DNA of 64,000 nucleotides from Oceanimonas baumannii (GTDB taxonomy: Bacteria; Pseudomonadota; Gammaproteobacteria; Enterobacterales; Aeromonadaceae), in contig NZ_NQJF01000006.1 of NCBI RefSeq assembly GCF_002245495.1, forward strand, positions 124,001 through 188,000, given 5' to 3'. Of this stretch, positions 37,336 to 45,748 are shown piece after piece; within the stretch, counting starts at the first letter, position 1; the number at the start of each line of letters is the position of its first letter. The position numbers and the translations under genes are program-made. The notes beneath the pieces are model-generated. The model saw only the letters and a program-made list of their open reading frames with translations, was not told where the DNA came from and did not search any database.

Positions 37336-39225
37336 TTATCCGGTGAAGCTCTGCAGGTTGTTCTTGATGCCGCCGATAGCGTTGGCATGGGTGGCAACCT
37401 GGCCTTGCACGTTGGGCGGGCCAGCGTCGGTATGTGTGTGGCCGTCGAGCTTCTGCAGGGCGGCCTGCACGTTTGCCATCATGCTGATCATCAGGGCCAG
37501 CATGTTGTGGGTACCATTGCCCAGCACGATGCTATCACCCTGTATGACTTGGGTCCTTGCGGTGCTCTTGTGGGTGCCTGTGGTCTGTTCGGTGGTGTTG
37601 CCCTGGGTGGTGCGTTGTGCATTGCCGGTGACGGTGGTGGTGCTGCTTCCCTGGACTGTCCGAGCATCGTCGCCGTTCACTGTTGCCGTTCTTCTTCCCT
37701 TGATGGTCTGTAGGGAGTCACCGGTGATGGTGGTGGTGCGACTTCCTTCAACCGTCAGGGCATCGTTACCCTTCACTGTTGCAGTTCTATTGCCCTGGAT
37801 CGTCATCAGGCTGTCGCCGGCAATGGTGGTGGTGCTGTTGCTGCCAACGCTGTGTTGGTAGTCGGCACCGGTGACATCGACCCGTTCGCCGGCGGCCACC
37901 TGCTGTAGGTTGGTCAGGCTGGCCAGGGTCAGGTCGTCGCCGGCCAGCAGCTCTATGGCTCCCAGCGCTTCTATGAGTTTGCGGCCGGCAATTTCCTCGG
38001 TGCTGTGTTGGGTGACCGTGGTGTGCTGGCTGCCAAATTCACCCTGGTAGTCGTCGGCCTGCTGAATAAGCTGGGCGGCCAGGTGTCTGATGGTCTGGTC
38101 GGTTTCCAGGGTGTGGTTGCCGGCCGGGTCAGTACGCTGATACACCTCTGCGCGCTGCTGCTGCAGCTGCTCTCCAGGTTGTATGTCGGGCAGGTGCCAG
38201 CCGGTGCCGAGGATAGTCCGGATAAAGGGTTTGTCCGGTCTGCCGAAAGCCCAGCCCATTTCGACCAGAGTGCCTTCCACCGGGTACTGAAAGTGCCCCT
38301 GTTCGGGGCCACCGAAGAGCACGGGAACGGGCACCGCCTTAAACACGGGCACGGCCGTGTCGGGCTGGCCGTTTTCATCCAACTGCTGCACGTCCACGGC
38401 GTAGCGGGGACGAAAGGGGTCATTCACCTGTCCGGCACTGGCGGCATCTATCGCGGCGGTAACCACACCAAATACCGGCAGGTGAAAGCCGGCGGCCAGT
38501 TCGGGAAAGTCCTGCTCCATTTGCCGCTGTTGCGCGGTCTTCTGCTTACCCTGCCAGCGCAGGGTCATGTCTGCGCCGTCAAACTTCAGATGGGTAATGC
38601 GCTGGCCGTTCACCAGTGCGCCGGGGCGCATAAGGGGTATCACCGGTAAGGTCAGGCTGTTGCCTGCCGCCTGATGGTCTGTCAGCTCGGCGTCCAGCGT
38701 AAGCGGTCGGGATGGCCAGCGCGAGTGCTGATAGCTGCCCACATAGATGTTGCCGTCGGGTTGCTGATACCAGCAGAATTCGGGGATCTGGAACGCACGG
38801 CTGGCGTTTTCCAGCAGCTGGGCGCCGGTACCGGCGGTGGTGAAATTGGGAATGGCCGTGTCCACATAATCCGCTTCCGGCAGCGCGAAGGTGAGCCCGG
38901 TTTGCTCTGCCAGCTCGGTGATTACCTGGCGAAAAGTGGCATGCTGAATGCTCATGGTGGTACGGGTACCGAGTACAAAGGACAACTCTTTAATCAGCAG
39001 CCGGGTGTGACCATTATCGGCGGGCTCGGCACGGGTGACGATACCGGTAAACCAGCGGTGCATGGTGGTGCCATAGCCCATATCGAAGTGCACCAGCGCT
39101 TTGGCTTCGGCACTGCCCTTGATGGTAACGATACCGCGACCGGCTGACGACAGTTCCAGCACCCATTTGTCATTCACCAGGTGGACCTCCTGGCCATTCA
39201 CGGTGATGCGTTTATTCAGTTTCAT
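37336..39225 (-). CDS. VgrG-like baseplate hub and spike protein
   Basis: A 629-residue tail protein. Residues 1-~215 resemble the gpD hub (VNGQEVHLVNDKWVLELSS, ELSFVLGTRTTMSI). An OB-fold like gpV/gp5 covers ~265-340 (GHFQYPVEGTLVEMGWAFG, GRPDKPFIRTILG). Residues ~460-545 carry short Thr/Gly/Asp repeats (GDSLMTIQGNRTATV, GDSLQTIKGRRTATV) expected to form a trimeric beta-helix needle. HTHTDAGPPNVQG at ~596 could be a metal-binding tip. In P2 hub and spike are separate proteins (D, V); here they are one chain. It is the last structural gene of the late operon. Confidence 0.85.
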   Translation of the reverse strand: MKLNKRITVNGQEVHLVNDKWVLELSSAGRGIVTIKGSAEAKALVHFDMGYGTTMHRWFTGIVTRAEPADNGHTRLLIKELSFVLGTRTTMSIQHATFRQVITELAEQTGLTFALPEADYVDTAIPNFTTAGTGAQLLENASRAFQIPEFCWYQQPDGNIYVGSYQHSRWPSRPLTLDAELTDHQAAGNSLTLPVIPLMRPGALVNGQRITHLKFDGADMTLRWQGKQKTAQQRQMEQDFPELAAGFHLPVFGVVTAAIDAASAGQVNDPFRPRYAVDVQQLDENGQPDTAVPVFKAVPVPVLFGGPEQGHFQYPVEGTLVEMGWAFGRPDKPFIRTILGTGWHLPDIQPGEQLQQQRAEVYQRTDPAGNHTLETDQTIRHLAAQLIQQADDYQGEFGSQHTTVTQHSTEEIAGRKLIEALGAIELLAGDDLTLASLTNLQQVAAGERVDVTGADYQHSVGSNSTTTIAGDSLMTIQGNRTATVKGNDALTVEGSRTTTITGDSLQTIKGRRTATVNGDDARTVQGSSTTTVTGNAQRTTQGNTTEQTTGTHKSTARTQVIQGDSIVLGNGTHNMLALMISMMANVQAALQKLDGHTHTDAGPPNVQGQVATHANAIGGIKNNLQSFTG

Positions 39226-39230
39226 TGTGT

Positions 39231-39770
39231 TCAGTCTCCTGCCAGTGCATCGTCGGCGCGCTTCAGGATCTTCTCAAATCCGCTCAATTCGCGTTGCTCT
39301 CCACCTTGGGCGGCCGGCGGTGGTGATACAGTGCTGGTGCCTGCGGTGCCCTGGCCAACTGTGGCCGCCGGTTTTGATGCGCGTTGTTCGCGTTTCTCCG
39401 GTACCGACAGGTGCTCACGCAAGGTGAACGAGACCCGCCAGGCCAGCAGTCCTTCCTGCTCGGGAGCCATAATGCGGCCGGCAAACTTTACCTGGTAAAT
39501 TTTGACCGCTTCTGCAAGTTCGCAGCCGATACGGTAGATTTTGCGGTTGCTACCGTCTTCTTTGCTCTGAGCCAGTTCAAACAGGCGAGTCAGGGCGGCC
39601 TGATCCTTGAACGGCACCAGGCCGGTCACCTGCAGCTCTTTGCCCTTTTCTCCCTGCTCCGCCGTGCTGGTATTGGATGTTTGCCCGGAAGTGTCCTTTT
39701 CCTTGAATTCCATGCTCAGGGTGATGCGGGGGGACTTAAGGCGCAGCAATTCGCCGTCGAGCGCGATCAT
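39231..39770 (-). CDS. Putative baseplate or tail protein
   Basis: A 179-residue protein that starts MIALDGELLRLKSPRITLSM. An ordered part follows (VTGLVPFKDQAALTRLFELA, IYRIGCELAEAVKIYQVKF), then a low-complexity Ala/Pro/Ser linker at ~130-160 and a short helix (GFEKILKRADDALAGD). I do not recognise a named family with certainty. It lies just before the spike gene, six bases from it, and overlaps the upstream gene by four, so a baseplate role is likely by position. Confidence 0.6.
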   Translation of the reverse strand: MIALDGELLRLKSPRITLSMEFKEKDTSGQTSNTSTAEQGEKGKELQVTGLVPFKDQAALTRLFELAQSKEDGSNRKIYRIGCELAEAVKIYQVKFAGRIMAPEQEGLLAWRVSFTLREHLSVPEKREQRASKPAATVGQGTAGTSTVSPPPAAQGGEQRELSGFEKILKRADDALAGD

Positions 39771-40645
39771 GGCAGCAACTCCTTGAAAAACGTCATGGGC
39801 TGCTCGGATACCAGCAGCACAGCGGCGGTATGTGCCCGCTCGTAGCTTGGCAGGCCGGATGATAACGAGGCCGCAATGCCGGATGCAGCGCCGGAGCCAT
39901 TTATGGCATACAGGCTGCCGTTCAGTCCGGTTTTCAGGGCATTCAATGCCTGTTTCTGTTGCTCCAGCCAGGCTTCCCGTTTGCTGGCCAGCGCCTGCAG
40001 CTTGTTGATGGGGGACTGGGTATCTGCCGCCAGTGATTCCAGTTGCGCTACGCTGGATCCCAGTATGGCCACGGTTGAGCGCAACGGCTCAAACAGATGC
40101 CGGCCCGGTACCCACTTGGGTGTGGCACTGCCGGTGGGGGTTTGCATACGTTCCTGGGCATTGGTGTTTTCTGCATGGCTGCGCCGGGCACAGGCGCACA
40201 GCTCCGGAATGGGCAGCACGGCCGTCAGTGCGGTCAGCGCATCAGCAAATTCAGCCAGAGAGTTTGCGGTAACCAGCAGCCCTTGCACATGTGAGCCGGG
40301 CGGCGCGTTGTCACCCTGCAGCTTTTCTGCCAGGCGGCTGGCGGCGTTTCCGGGGGCCAGATAACTGCCGCTGCTTTCCACCTGGCCCACGCCGTAATCA
40401 TAGGGCGTCACCGTAATGCGGTGTCCGGTAACCAGCATCTGCTCGATAAGTGCGCGCAGATGGGCCAGCTGGGCGGCGTCATCACTTAATGGGTGAGGGC
40501 GAAAACTGACGGCCTCGGCGGCCTGGCTCAGCGTTGCCATGGCCTGCTGTTGAGTAGTGGCCACGCGGGACAATACGACATCCGCTTTTGATGCAATATC
40601 GTCGGCGCTGGCCGGCCAGGTCAGGGAAGTACGGGACCAGCTCAT
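39767..40645 (-). CDS. Phage protein of unknown function
   Basis: A 292-residue protein rich in Ala and Ser, with long helical stretches (residues 10-45, 190-235). A mixed middle part has GHRITVTPYDYGVGQVESSG and ELCACARRSHAENTNAQERM with a Cys pair. The C-terminus ends TAAVLLVSEQPMTFFKELLP. It sits between the fibre-assembly protein and the baseplate genes and is coupled to both neighbours by four-base overlaps. A tail or baseplate role is inferred from position only. Confidence 0.6.
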   Translation of the reverse strand: MSWSRTSLTWPASADDIASKADVVLSRVATTQQQAMATLSQAAEAVSFRPHPLSDDAAQLAHLRALIEQMLVTGHRITVTPYDYGVGQVESSGSYLAPGNAASRLAEKLQGDNAPPGSHVQGLLVTANSLAEFADALTALTAVLPIPELCACARRSHAENTNAQERMQTPTGSATPKWVPGRHLFEPLRSTVAILGSSVAQLESLAADTQSPINKLQALASKREAWLEQQKQALNALKTGLNGSLYAINGSGAASGIAASLSSGLPSYERAHTAAVLLVSEQPMTFFKELLP

Positions 40646-41205
40646 TCCTTAGCCCAGCCCACTAGGTAGGCCTGAACGTCAGCCACGGCAGTGAGGGCCG
40701 CAACCTCTGCTTTCATCTGTCGCTGCCGGGCATGAATGTCAAAACCGCGCTGGCCACGAGCTGCAGCCATGGCACTGGCCAGTGCCTGCAGCTGAGTAGT
40801 GGTCATGGGTACATCGATATTGTCGGCGGTCGTCCAGAAAAAACCCTCCGGCAACGTACCGGTGGCATCGGCGAGGGCGAGTGTTTCTTCCATGCGTGAT
40901 TTTGAGCGTTCGCCAGCATCCCAGGTGTGTCCAGCATGCTCAAACAGCAGGTTGGTTTTTTCCTGCATGTCGCGCCAGACGTTGATGTAGTAGATCTTGT
41001 TTTCGATGACCTCTGACAGTTCCGGAACCAGCTCAGGCGGTGGGCTGAATTCGTCGGTGCTTGGGTGATACCACCAGTCTGTATCCACTTCGGGTTCGCA
41101 GGGCAGGATGTCTGCTGATTCCTCAATCTGGCCAGAAAGAAGGCACAGAATGGGGTGCGGCTCGGTATTGGTTGGGTCAACTCGTGCAAATTTGGTCATG
41201 GTCAT
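40642..41205 (-). CDS. Tail fibre assembly protein (DUF4376-like)
   Basis: A 187-residue protein. The C-terminal ~110 residues (ADNIDVPMTTTQLQALASAM and the helical QRQMKAEVAALTAVADVQAY) match the fibre-assembly/DUF4376 domain that chaperones fibre trimers. The N-terminal part has the usual proline-rich pattern (SPPPELVPEL). ATG 41205 overlaps the fibre stop as ATGA, so it is translationally coupled; ATG 41199 is an alternative. Confidence 0.75.
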   Translation of the reverse strand: MTMTKFARVDPTNTEPHPILCLLSGQIEESADILPCEPEVDTDWWYHPSTDEFSPPPELVPELSEVIENKIYYINVWRDMQEKTNLLFEHAGHTWDAGERSKSRMEETLALADATGTLPEGFFWTTADNIDVPMTTTQLQALASAMAAARGQRGFDIHARQRQMKAEVAALTAVADVQAYLVGWAKE

Positions 41206-43685
41206 AGCTTCACAATCGTAAGGACGGACTTGGTAGTTGTGCGGTTTCCTGATTGATAAGGGCTCCATGTATGGGGGTCTGTCACATTTATTCCCCACAG
41301 AACCAGATCGACAAAATTTCCGGGGTTATCGCCCCCGCCACATTTAAAGCCAATGCGGACCCTGGCTACTCCATCAACATCAGGGGTGATTGGGCCGGTG
41401 TAGGTGAGGTTGAGTGTCCTTCCTTCCCCTTGCTCAGACAGTAAGTCCTCAGTTGTCCTGTCGAGCTGGGATCCACTCACATCAAGCCAGGTGTAAAAAT
41501 CAATATCACGCAGGCCATTCGAACTAGTGGCATACCCGACACATATTTTTGCTGTAATTTGATATGTTGCGCCTTCCTCGGGTGTAAAGTCGTGCTTAAG
41601 GTAATTTGAGCGCTTTTCCGTATACATACCATTGCCACTATATGCTTCAGATGAACCGCTGCGCACTTCGGCAATCAGTTGGCTGCCCAGGCTGGGTTTT
41701 TCCGTTATTTCCCCCCACTTTGGCCAGCGCAGGGCGGTGGCCGGCTTGTTAGTGACCTGGTCCCAGTGGTGTTTGTGGCTTTTGGGGGCATAGTGCGGGT
41801 CTGTGACTGCAGCACGGAAATGCGCCGGCGTTGTTGGGCGAATGAAGTTGTTAGACCCTTGATCTACTTGGGTCATGATGTATTTCACGTTCGTATTGGA
41901 TGCACCATAAGAAGAGCGAAACAGACGGGCTTGAATATCGCCGGAGGTGTTACGCTTTGCTATGGTGTTCGGCTCTTCTCCTGTTGAGTCAGTTGCTCCA
42001 TTCAAATTGGCTGAATCTACCGCTTTCCCGTTTTTAGGCAGCCGGCCATTGGCGTTGTCATTGGCGGACTTGACGGCTCCTGCCGTTGCAAACTTGCTAT
42101 TACTCGCATCACTGACACTGCTGGTAGCGGGATAGTTGGGCACGCTCCCCAGGCCCACATCGGCCTTGCTGGGTTTGTGATTTGTGGAGTAGGTGGCCGA
42201 CCACTCAGACCAGCTACCACTATAAAATCCCCGGGTATAAATAATGGCGCTATATCCATGATAGGGAATATAGGTCTGCACCACGCCGGCGGCCTCGGTG
42301 ACGATCAGGGTGCCCGCATACTGTGCCGGATATTTCCGGGCTGCTGTCGCATTCGCGTTCATCGGTTGATAGAAAACACCGTGATCAGTAATGGTATCCA
42401 GGTGACTGGTGCCCAAATGCGTGGCGTTTTTAATGTCATGCACGATGCTTGCGTACCGGGCATTTCCCTGTGCCTTCGTGTAATAGCGGTCGTCATGATG
42501 ATGGGCTGAGGGTGGAAACGTGGCCGGCTTACCCAGCAGGTTATCCCAGTGCCGGACCCAGTCTCTGGGTTTCCCCCCCAGAAATTCTGTATCCAGCTTA
42601 GAGCCAATACCATCCACGGTCAGCATCTTGGCCAGCACATCGGCAGCGGTGTATTGGGAGGCGTTGAGCTTGATGCTGTTGAGCTTGTTATATGCATCGG
42701 CCACGGCTTTGCTGGTGGCATACTTGGTAGCACCACCGGCGGCATCGGTGTAGCTGTGGCTCCAGCTCCAGTTTTCCAGTTTATCCAGCCCGACCTGGTC
42801 TTTTGTGTGCGCATCGGGGCGGTGCTCATGCCACCACAGGCCGCCACGGCCGCGCAGGTCGGTCACAGTCCCATTGGAGGCGAGAGACGCCAGCGGGGTG
42901 ACATAGTGCGGGTAACCAGCTTCATCCACGTAGTCGCTGAGCGGGGTGGTGCTGGCCCGAATGGTGACCAGGGTGTGCCAGTCCGAGAGCAGGGTGCCGG
43001 CGTGGTATACATCGGCATACAGCACAGCGGGGCGCTGGGCCACGGTTACGGACTGCGAGCTGGTCAGTTCGGTACGCAAGCCTGCGATGTATCCCATGCC
43101 CGGGGTCACCAGAAACTCATTTACGCCGGTACCGGGGCGCACGGCAAATCCGTCTGCAATAAAAGCGGCGTCACCGTAATGATCGAGCGCTTGCTGCTGA
43201 ATGTCTTTATCCAGTCCCATCAAGCGGGCGGTAAAGTCGATTTGCCAGGTGCCGGCATCCACATGGGTCAGGGTGGCCTCAGCGGCGCCCTGGTATTCCA
43301 TCAGCATCGACTTCACCAGGCTGTTACCGGGGCGGTTCAGTAGGTTCTTTAATTTATCTTCTTCTGCCTTGTGCACCACCATGGCCACCAAGCCGCTAGC
43401 TTTGTGGATCAGGTACATGGCGTTAAAGGTAAAGTCACCCAGATTGGTATCCATGACGATGGAATAGGCCACCCCGTTGGCGTTGATTTTGCCGCGCTGA
43501 TCCACCTTCTGGCGGTGCACAATCTGGCTGGCATCAGGCAACCCTACAGCGCGGTTGATGGGCTGGCTCAGGTCAAGGCCCGGAATATGGGCCAGCACGA
43601 TTTCGTCCAGCACCACGGGCTGACCGCCCAGCTGTTGCTCTGCCAGATATGCTTCAAAGGCGAGGGTGATGGCGGTTTGGGTCAT
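41202..43685 (-). CDS. Tail fibre protein H
   Basis: An 827-residue P2 gpH-like fibre. The N-terminal ~150 residues form the conserved baseplate-attachment domain (LAFEAYLAEQQLGGQPVVLDEIVLAHIPGLD). The shaft has repeated motifs such as HHHDDRYYTKAQGNARYA and STNHKPSKADVGLGSVPNYP, typical of trimeric fibres. The C-terminal ~130 residues, likely the receptor-binding part, have a beta-sandwich character. ATG 43685 overlaps the gpI stop as ATGA; a longer frame to 43784 is ignored. Confidence 0.88.
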   Translation of the reverse strand: MTQTAITLAFEAYLAEQQLGGQPVVLDEIVLAHIPGLDLSQPINRAVGLPDASQIVHRQKVDQRGKINANGVAYSIVMDTNLGDFTFNAMYLIHKASGLVAMVVHKAEEDKLKNLLNRPGNSLVKSMLMEYQGAAEATLTHVDAGTWQIDFTARLMGLDKDIQQQALDHYGDAAFIADGFAVRPGTGVNEFLVTPGMGYIAGLRTELTSSQSVTVAQRPAVLYADVYHAGTLLSDWHTLVTIRASTTPLSDYVDEAGYPHYVTPLASLASNGTVTDLRGRGGLWWHEHRPDAHTKDQVGLDKLENWSWSHSYTDAAGGATKYATSKAVADAYNKLNSIKLNASQYTAADVLAKMLTVDGIGSKLDTEFLGGKPRDWVRHWDNLLGKPATFPPSAHHHDDRYYTKAQGNARYASIVHDIKNATHLGTSHLDTITDHGVFYQPMNANATAARKYPAQYAGTLIVTEAAGVVQTYIPYHGYSAIIYTRGFYSGSWSEWSATYSTNHKPSKADVGLGSVPNYPATSSVSDASNSKFATAGAVKSANDNANGRLPKNGKAVDSANLNGATDSTGEEPNTIAKRNTSGDIQARLFRSSYGASNTNVKYIMTQVDQGSNNFIRPTTPAHFRAAVTDPHYAPKSHKHHWDQVTNKPATALRWPKWGEITEKPSLGSQLIAEVRSGSSEAYSGNGMYTEKRSNYLKHDFTPEEGATYQITAKICVGYATSSNGLRDIDFYTWLDVSGSQLDRTTEDLLSEQGEGRTLNLTYTGPITPDVDGVARVRIGFKCGGGDNPGNFVDLVLWGINVTDPHTWSPYQSGNRTTTKSVLTIVKL

Positions 43686-44248
43686 CCTAGTTTTGCTCCA
43701 AATACTTGATAACTGCCGCTGAATCGGGCGGCGTGCAGGCGCAGGGGTTGCGGGTAAACCACTTTGTAGCGATAGCGGCGACATGTGCGGCCATAATGCT
43801 GGATCAGCACCTGCAGCAGTTGCTGGTTTTGTGCCAGGGCCAGGTCGGCCAGCTCGATAATGATCACGTCCCAGGGCACGCCGGGCTGGCGTTCGTGCAG
43901 CTCTACCCAGCCAATGCCTAGGCGCTCAAAAATACGCTTGAAGCCAGCAATGTCGCCGGCGTCCCGGGCATTGGCAAAGGCGAACTTGACCCGCTTGCGG
44001 TAAAGGAGCAAGGGCTCGTTACTGAAGCGTTGAATACCTCGGTCCCAGGCCAGCACGTTTAAAATGTTTTCGCTGCATTCCAGCGGGTCGAGTTGACGCA
44101 GCGGGAACAGCAGCCAATGCCAGGCTTTGCGCCAGAAGGTGTTCAGGCCATTGCCCAGAAAATGCGGCTCCTGTTGTTCCCGGCCGTCCATCCACCAAGG
44201 GGCTTTGTGTTCGGGTAGCTCCGGAGCCTGTTGCTGATGTTTATCCAT
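43682..44248 (-). CDS. Tail protein I (baseplate wedge)
   Basis: A 188-residue protein of the P2 gpI family. The core reads LLFPLRQLDPLECSENILNVLAWDRGI, then RKRVKFAFANARDAGDIAGFKRIFERLG and a C-terminal Arg/Tyr-rich strand region. It connects baseplate J to the fibres. Its start overlaps gpJ by eight bases. Confidence 0.87.
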   Translation of the reverse strand: MDKHQQQAPELPEHKAPWWMDGREQQEPHFLGNGLNTFWRKAWHWLLFPLRQLDPLECSENILNVLAWDRGIQRFSNEPLLLYRKRVKFAFANARDAGDIAGFKRIFERLGIGWVELHERQPGVPWDVIIIELADLALAQNQQLLQVLIQHYGRTCRRYRYKVVYPQPLRLHAARFSGSYQVFGAKLG

Positions 44249-45425
44249 GCAGGGTCACCGTCAGTTCGGCCAGGCGCGGAATGCTCTGGGCGCTGTTAAT
44301 GTCGGACTGGCCGAACGACAAGGTGTCAATGTCGGGCAGGGCGGCATGCAGCTCCGCACCCAGCCGGCTGAATGAAAAACGGCTCAGCGGCTTGGTGCGG
44401 GTAATGTTCGGGTAATCCGCGGTCTCCCGGAATGCGGCGCGCACCATGGCTTCAGCGCGGGCCTTGAGCTGGCTTTTTTCCTGGTCACCCAGAAAGGCCC
44501 GGGGCCAGATGTCCAGGGTAATGGTGTGCAGGGTGTCGGGCAGGGCGAAGCACTGCAGATCGTCGCCGTGGCCATGGTTGCCATCGTGACTGACATGGCG
44601 GTTAAGCCGTTCAATCAGGGCCGGTGGCGTGGTGCCCACTTCCATCAAAATAAAGGCGTTGGCAGTGCCCGGACCGCGCGGGGCATCGTGTTCAAAAAAG
44701 ATGTTATCGGAGCGGATGCCGGCCACGGCAGCGAGCATGGAGCGGTACACCGCATCAATGTGATAGCGGCCCACCACGGAATACTGGTTCTGAATGCGCA
44801 GGCCCAGGGCATCGTCGTCTTCTTCGTCGTCGCCGGGCTCGGTGATCCAGTCGACCGGGTTGGCCACCCGTTCAATCCCGTTCACGGCAGTAGGCAAAAT
44901 GCAGTAGTAGCCGGCGGGCAGGTTCCAGGCGTTGCCGGGCTCGGTGGCTTCACACACCACCAGGCCGCTGATCAGGCCGGCGGAAATGGTGACGGTGTCC
45001 ACCACCGCCAGGGTATAGCTGCGGCCGTTAATACGTTCGGTGGTGATGGTGGTACCGGCCTTAATGGTCACCGTGCTGGCCGGCTCGGTTTTGAAAAACT
45101 CCACCAGGCCCCGGGTGGCCTTGGCGGCTTTACGCTCCAGCCCCACGTCCCAGGCTTTCAGATCCTGATAGTAGCCCCGCGCCGTGGCGGCAAATGAGTT
45201 GGGCAGCACATGGTCCACCAGCAGGGTGTTGAGCAGCCACATGGCCGGCTTCACCACAATGGCGCGCTGCAGCCGCCAGAACGGGGACATGCGGCTGTCG
45301 TTGGTGATGATGGAGCCGGCGGCCTCCACTTCCCTGGCCAGCTCCTGCTCCAGTGCTTCCGTGGTGGTGGGAATGCCGGCGGCGGCCACCAGCCGGGTAA
45401 AGTCGACCTTGGGACGGGCATTCAC
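44241..45425 (-). CDS. Baseplate assembly protein J
   Basis: A 394-residue wedge protein of the Baseplate_J family. GTTITTERINGRSYTLAVVD and GLVVCEATEPGNAWNLPAG form the beta domain typical of gpJ/gp6. An acidic stretch EPGDDEEDDDALGLRIQN precedes the helical core with GTANAFILME. Overlaps on both sides (four and eight bases) show tight coupling. Confidence 0.9.
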   Translation of the reverse strand: MNARPKVDFTRLVAAAGIPTTTEALEQELAREVEAAGSIITNDSRMSPFWRLQRAIVVKPAMWLLNTLLVDHVLPNSFAATARGYYQDLKAWDVGLERKAAKATRGLVEFFKTEPASTVTIKAGTTITTERINGRSYTLAVVDTVTISAGLISGLVVCEATEPGNAWNLPAGYYCILPTAVNGIERVANPVDWITEPGDDEEDDDALGLRIQNQYSVVGRYHIDAVYRSMLAAVAGIRSDNIFFEHDAPRGPGTANAFILMEVGTTPPALIERLNRHVSHDGNHGHGDDLQCFALPDTLHTITLDIWPRAFLGDQEKSQLKARAEAMVRAAFRETADYPNITRTKPLSRFSFSRLGAELHAALPDIDTLSFGQSDINSAQSIPRLAELTVTLHG

Positions 45426-45748
45426 AGGAACACCTCCAGATCACCGAATTCATAGGTGCGGGCGGTCAGCAGATAGCGGTCGGCCGTCTCTTCCCGCACA
45501 TCGGCGGTGCCGGGCTCGATACGGGTATCCTGCTCGACCAGAATGCGTATTTGGGTGCGCACGTCGGCGCGCAGGGTCGGGCTGCGCTCACCAATCAGCG
45601 CACGGGCCAGCCCGGATTCCATAATGGCGTGCTTGATGTCCTGGCCAATGCTGTGGCGGTTGTCGGTGGTGACCGGCTGTGCGCCGGCATCCAGCACCAG
45701 ACCGCCATTTTCGACCAGCAGATCGATATACAGCCGTTCAGAAGCCAT
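45422..45748 (-). CDS. Small baseplate protein (DUF2590-like)
   Basis: A 108-residue protein, MASERLYIDLLVENGGLVLD, with GQDIKHAIMESGLARALIGERSPTLRADVRTQI, resembling the gpW/gp25 layout of a small wedge component. It occupies the W position just before J. The start overlaps the tape measure gene by eleven bases. Confidence 0.75.
   Translation of the reverse strand: MASERLYIDLLVENGGLVLDAGAQPVTTDNRHSIGQDIKHAIMESGLARALIGERSPTLRADVRTQIRILVEQDTRIEPGTADVREETADRYLLTARTYEFGDLEVFL

Noticed and set aside
37640-37860. CRISPR-like array in the spike gene
   Set aside because: The short repeats are irregular, in frame and encode beta-helix turns; there are no equal spacers and no cas genes in the window.
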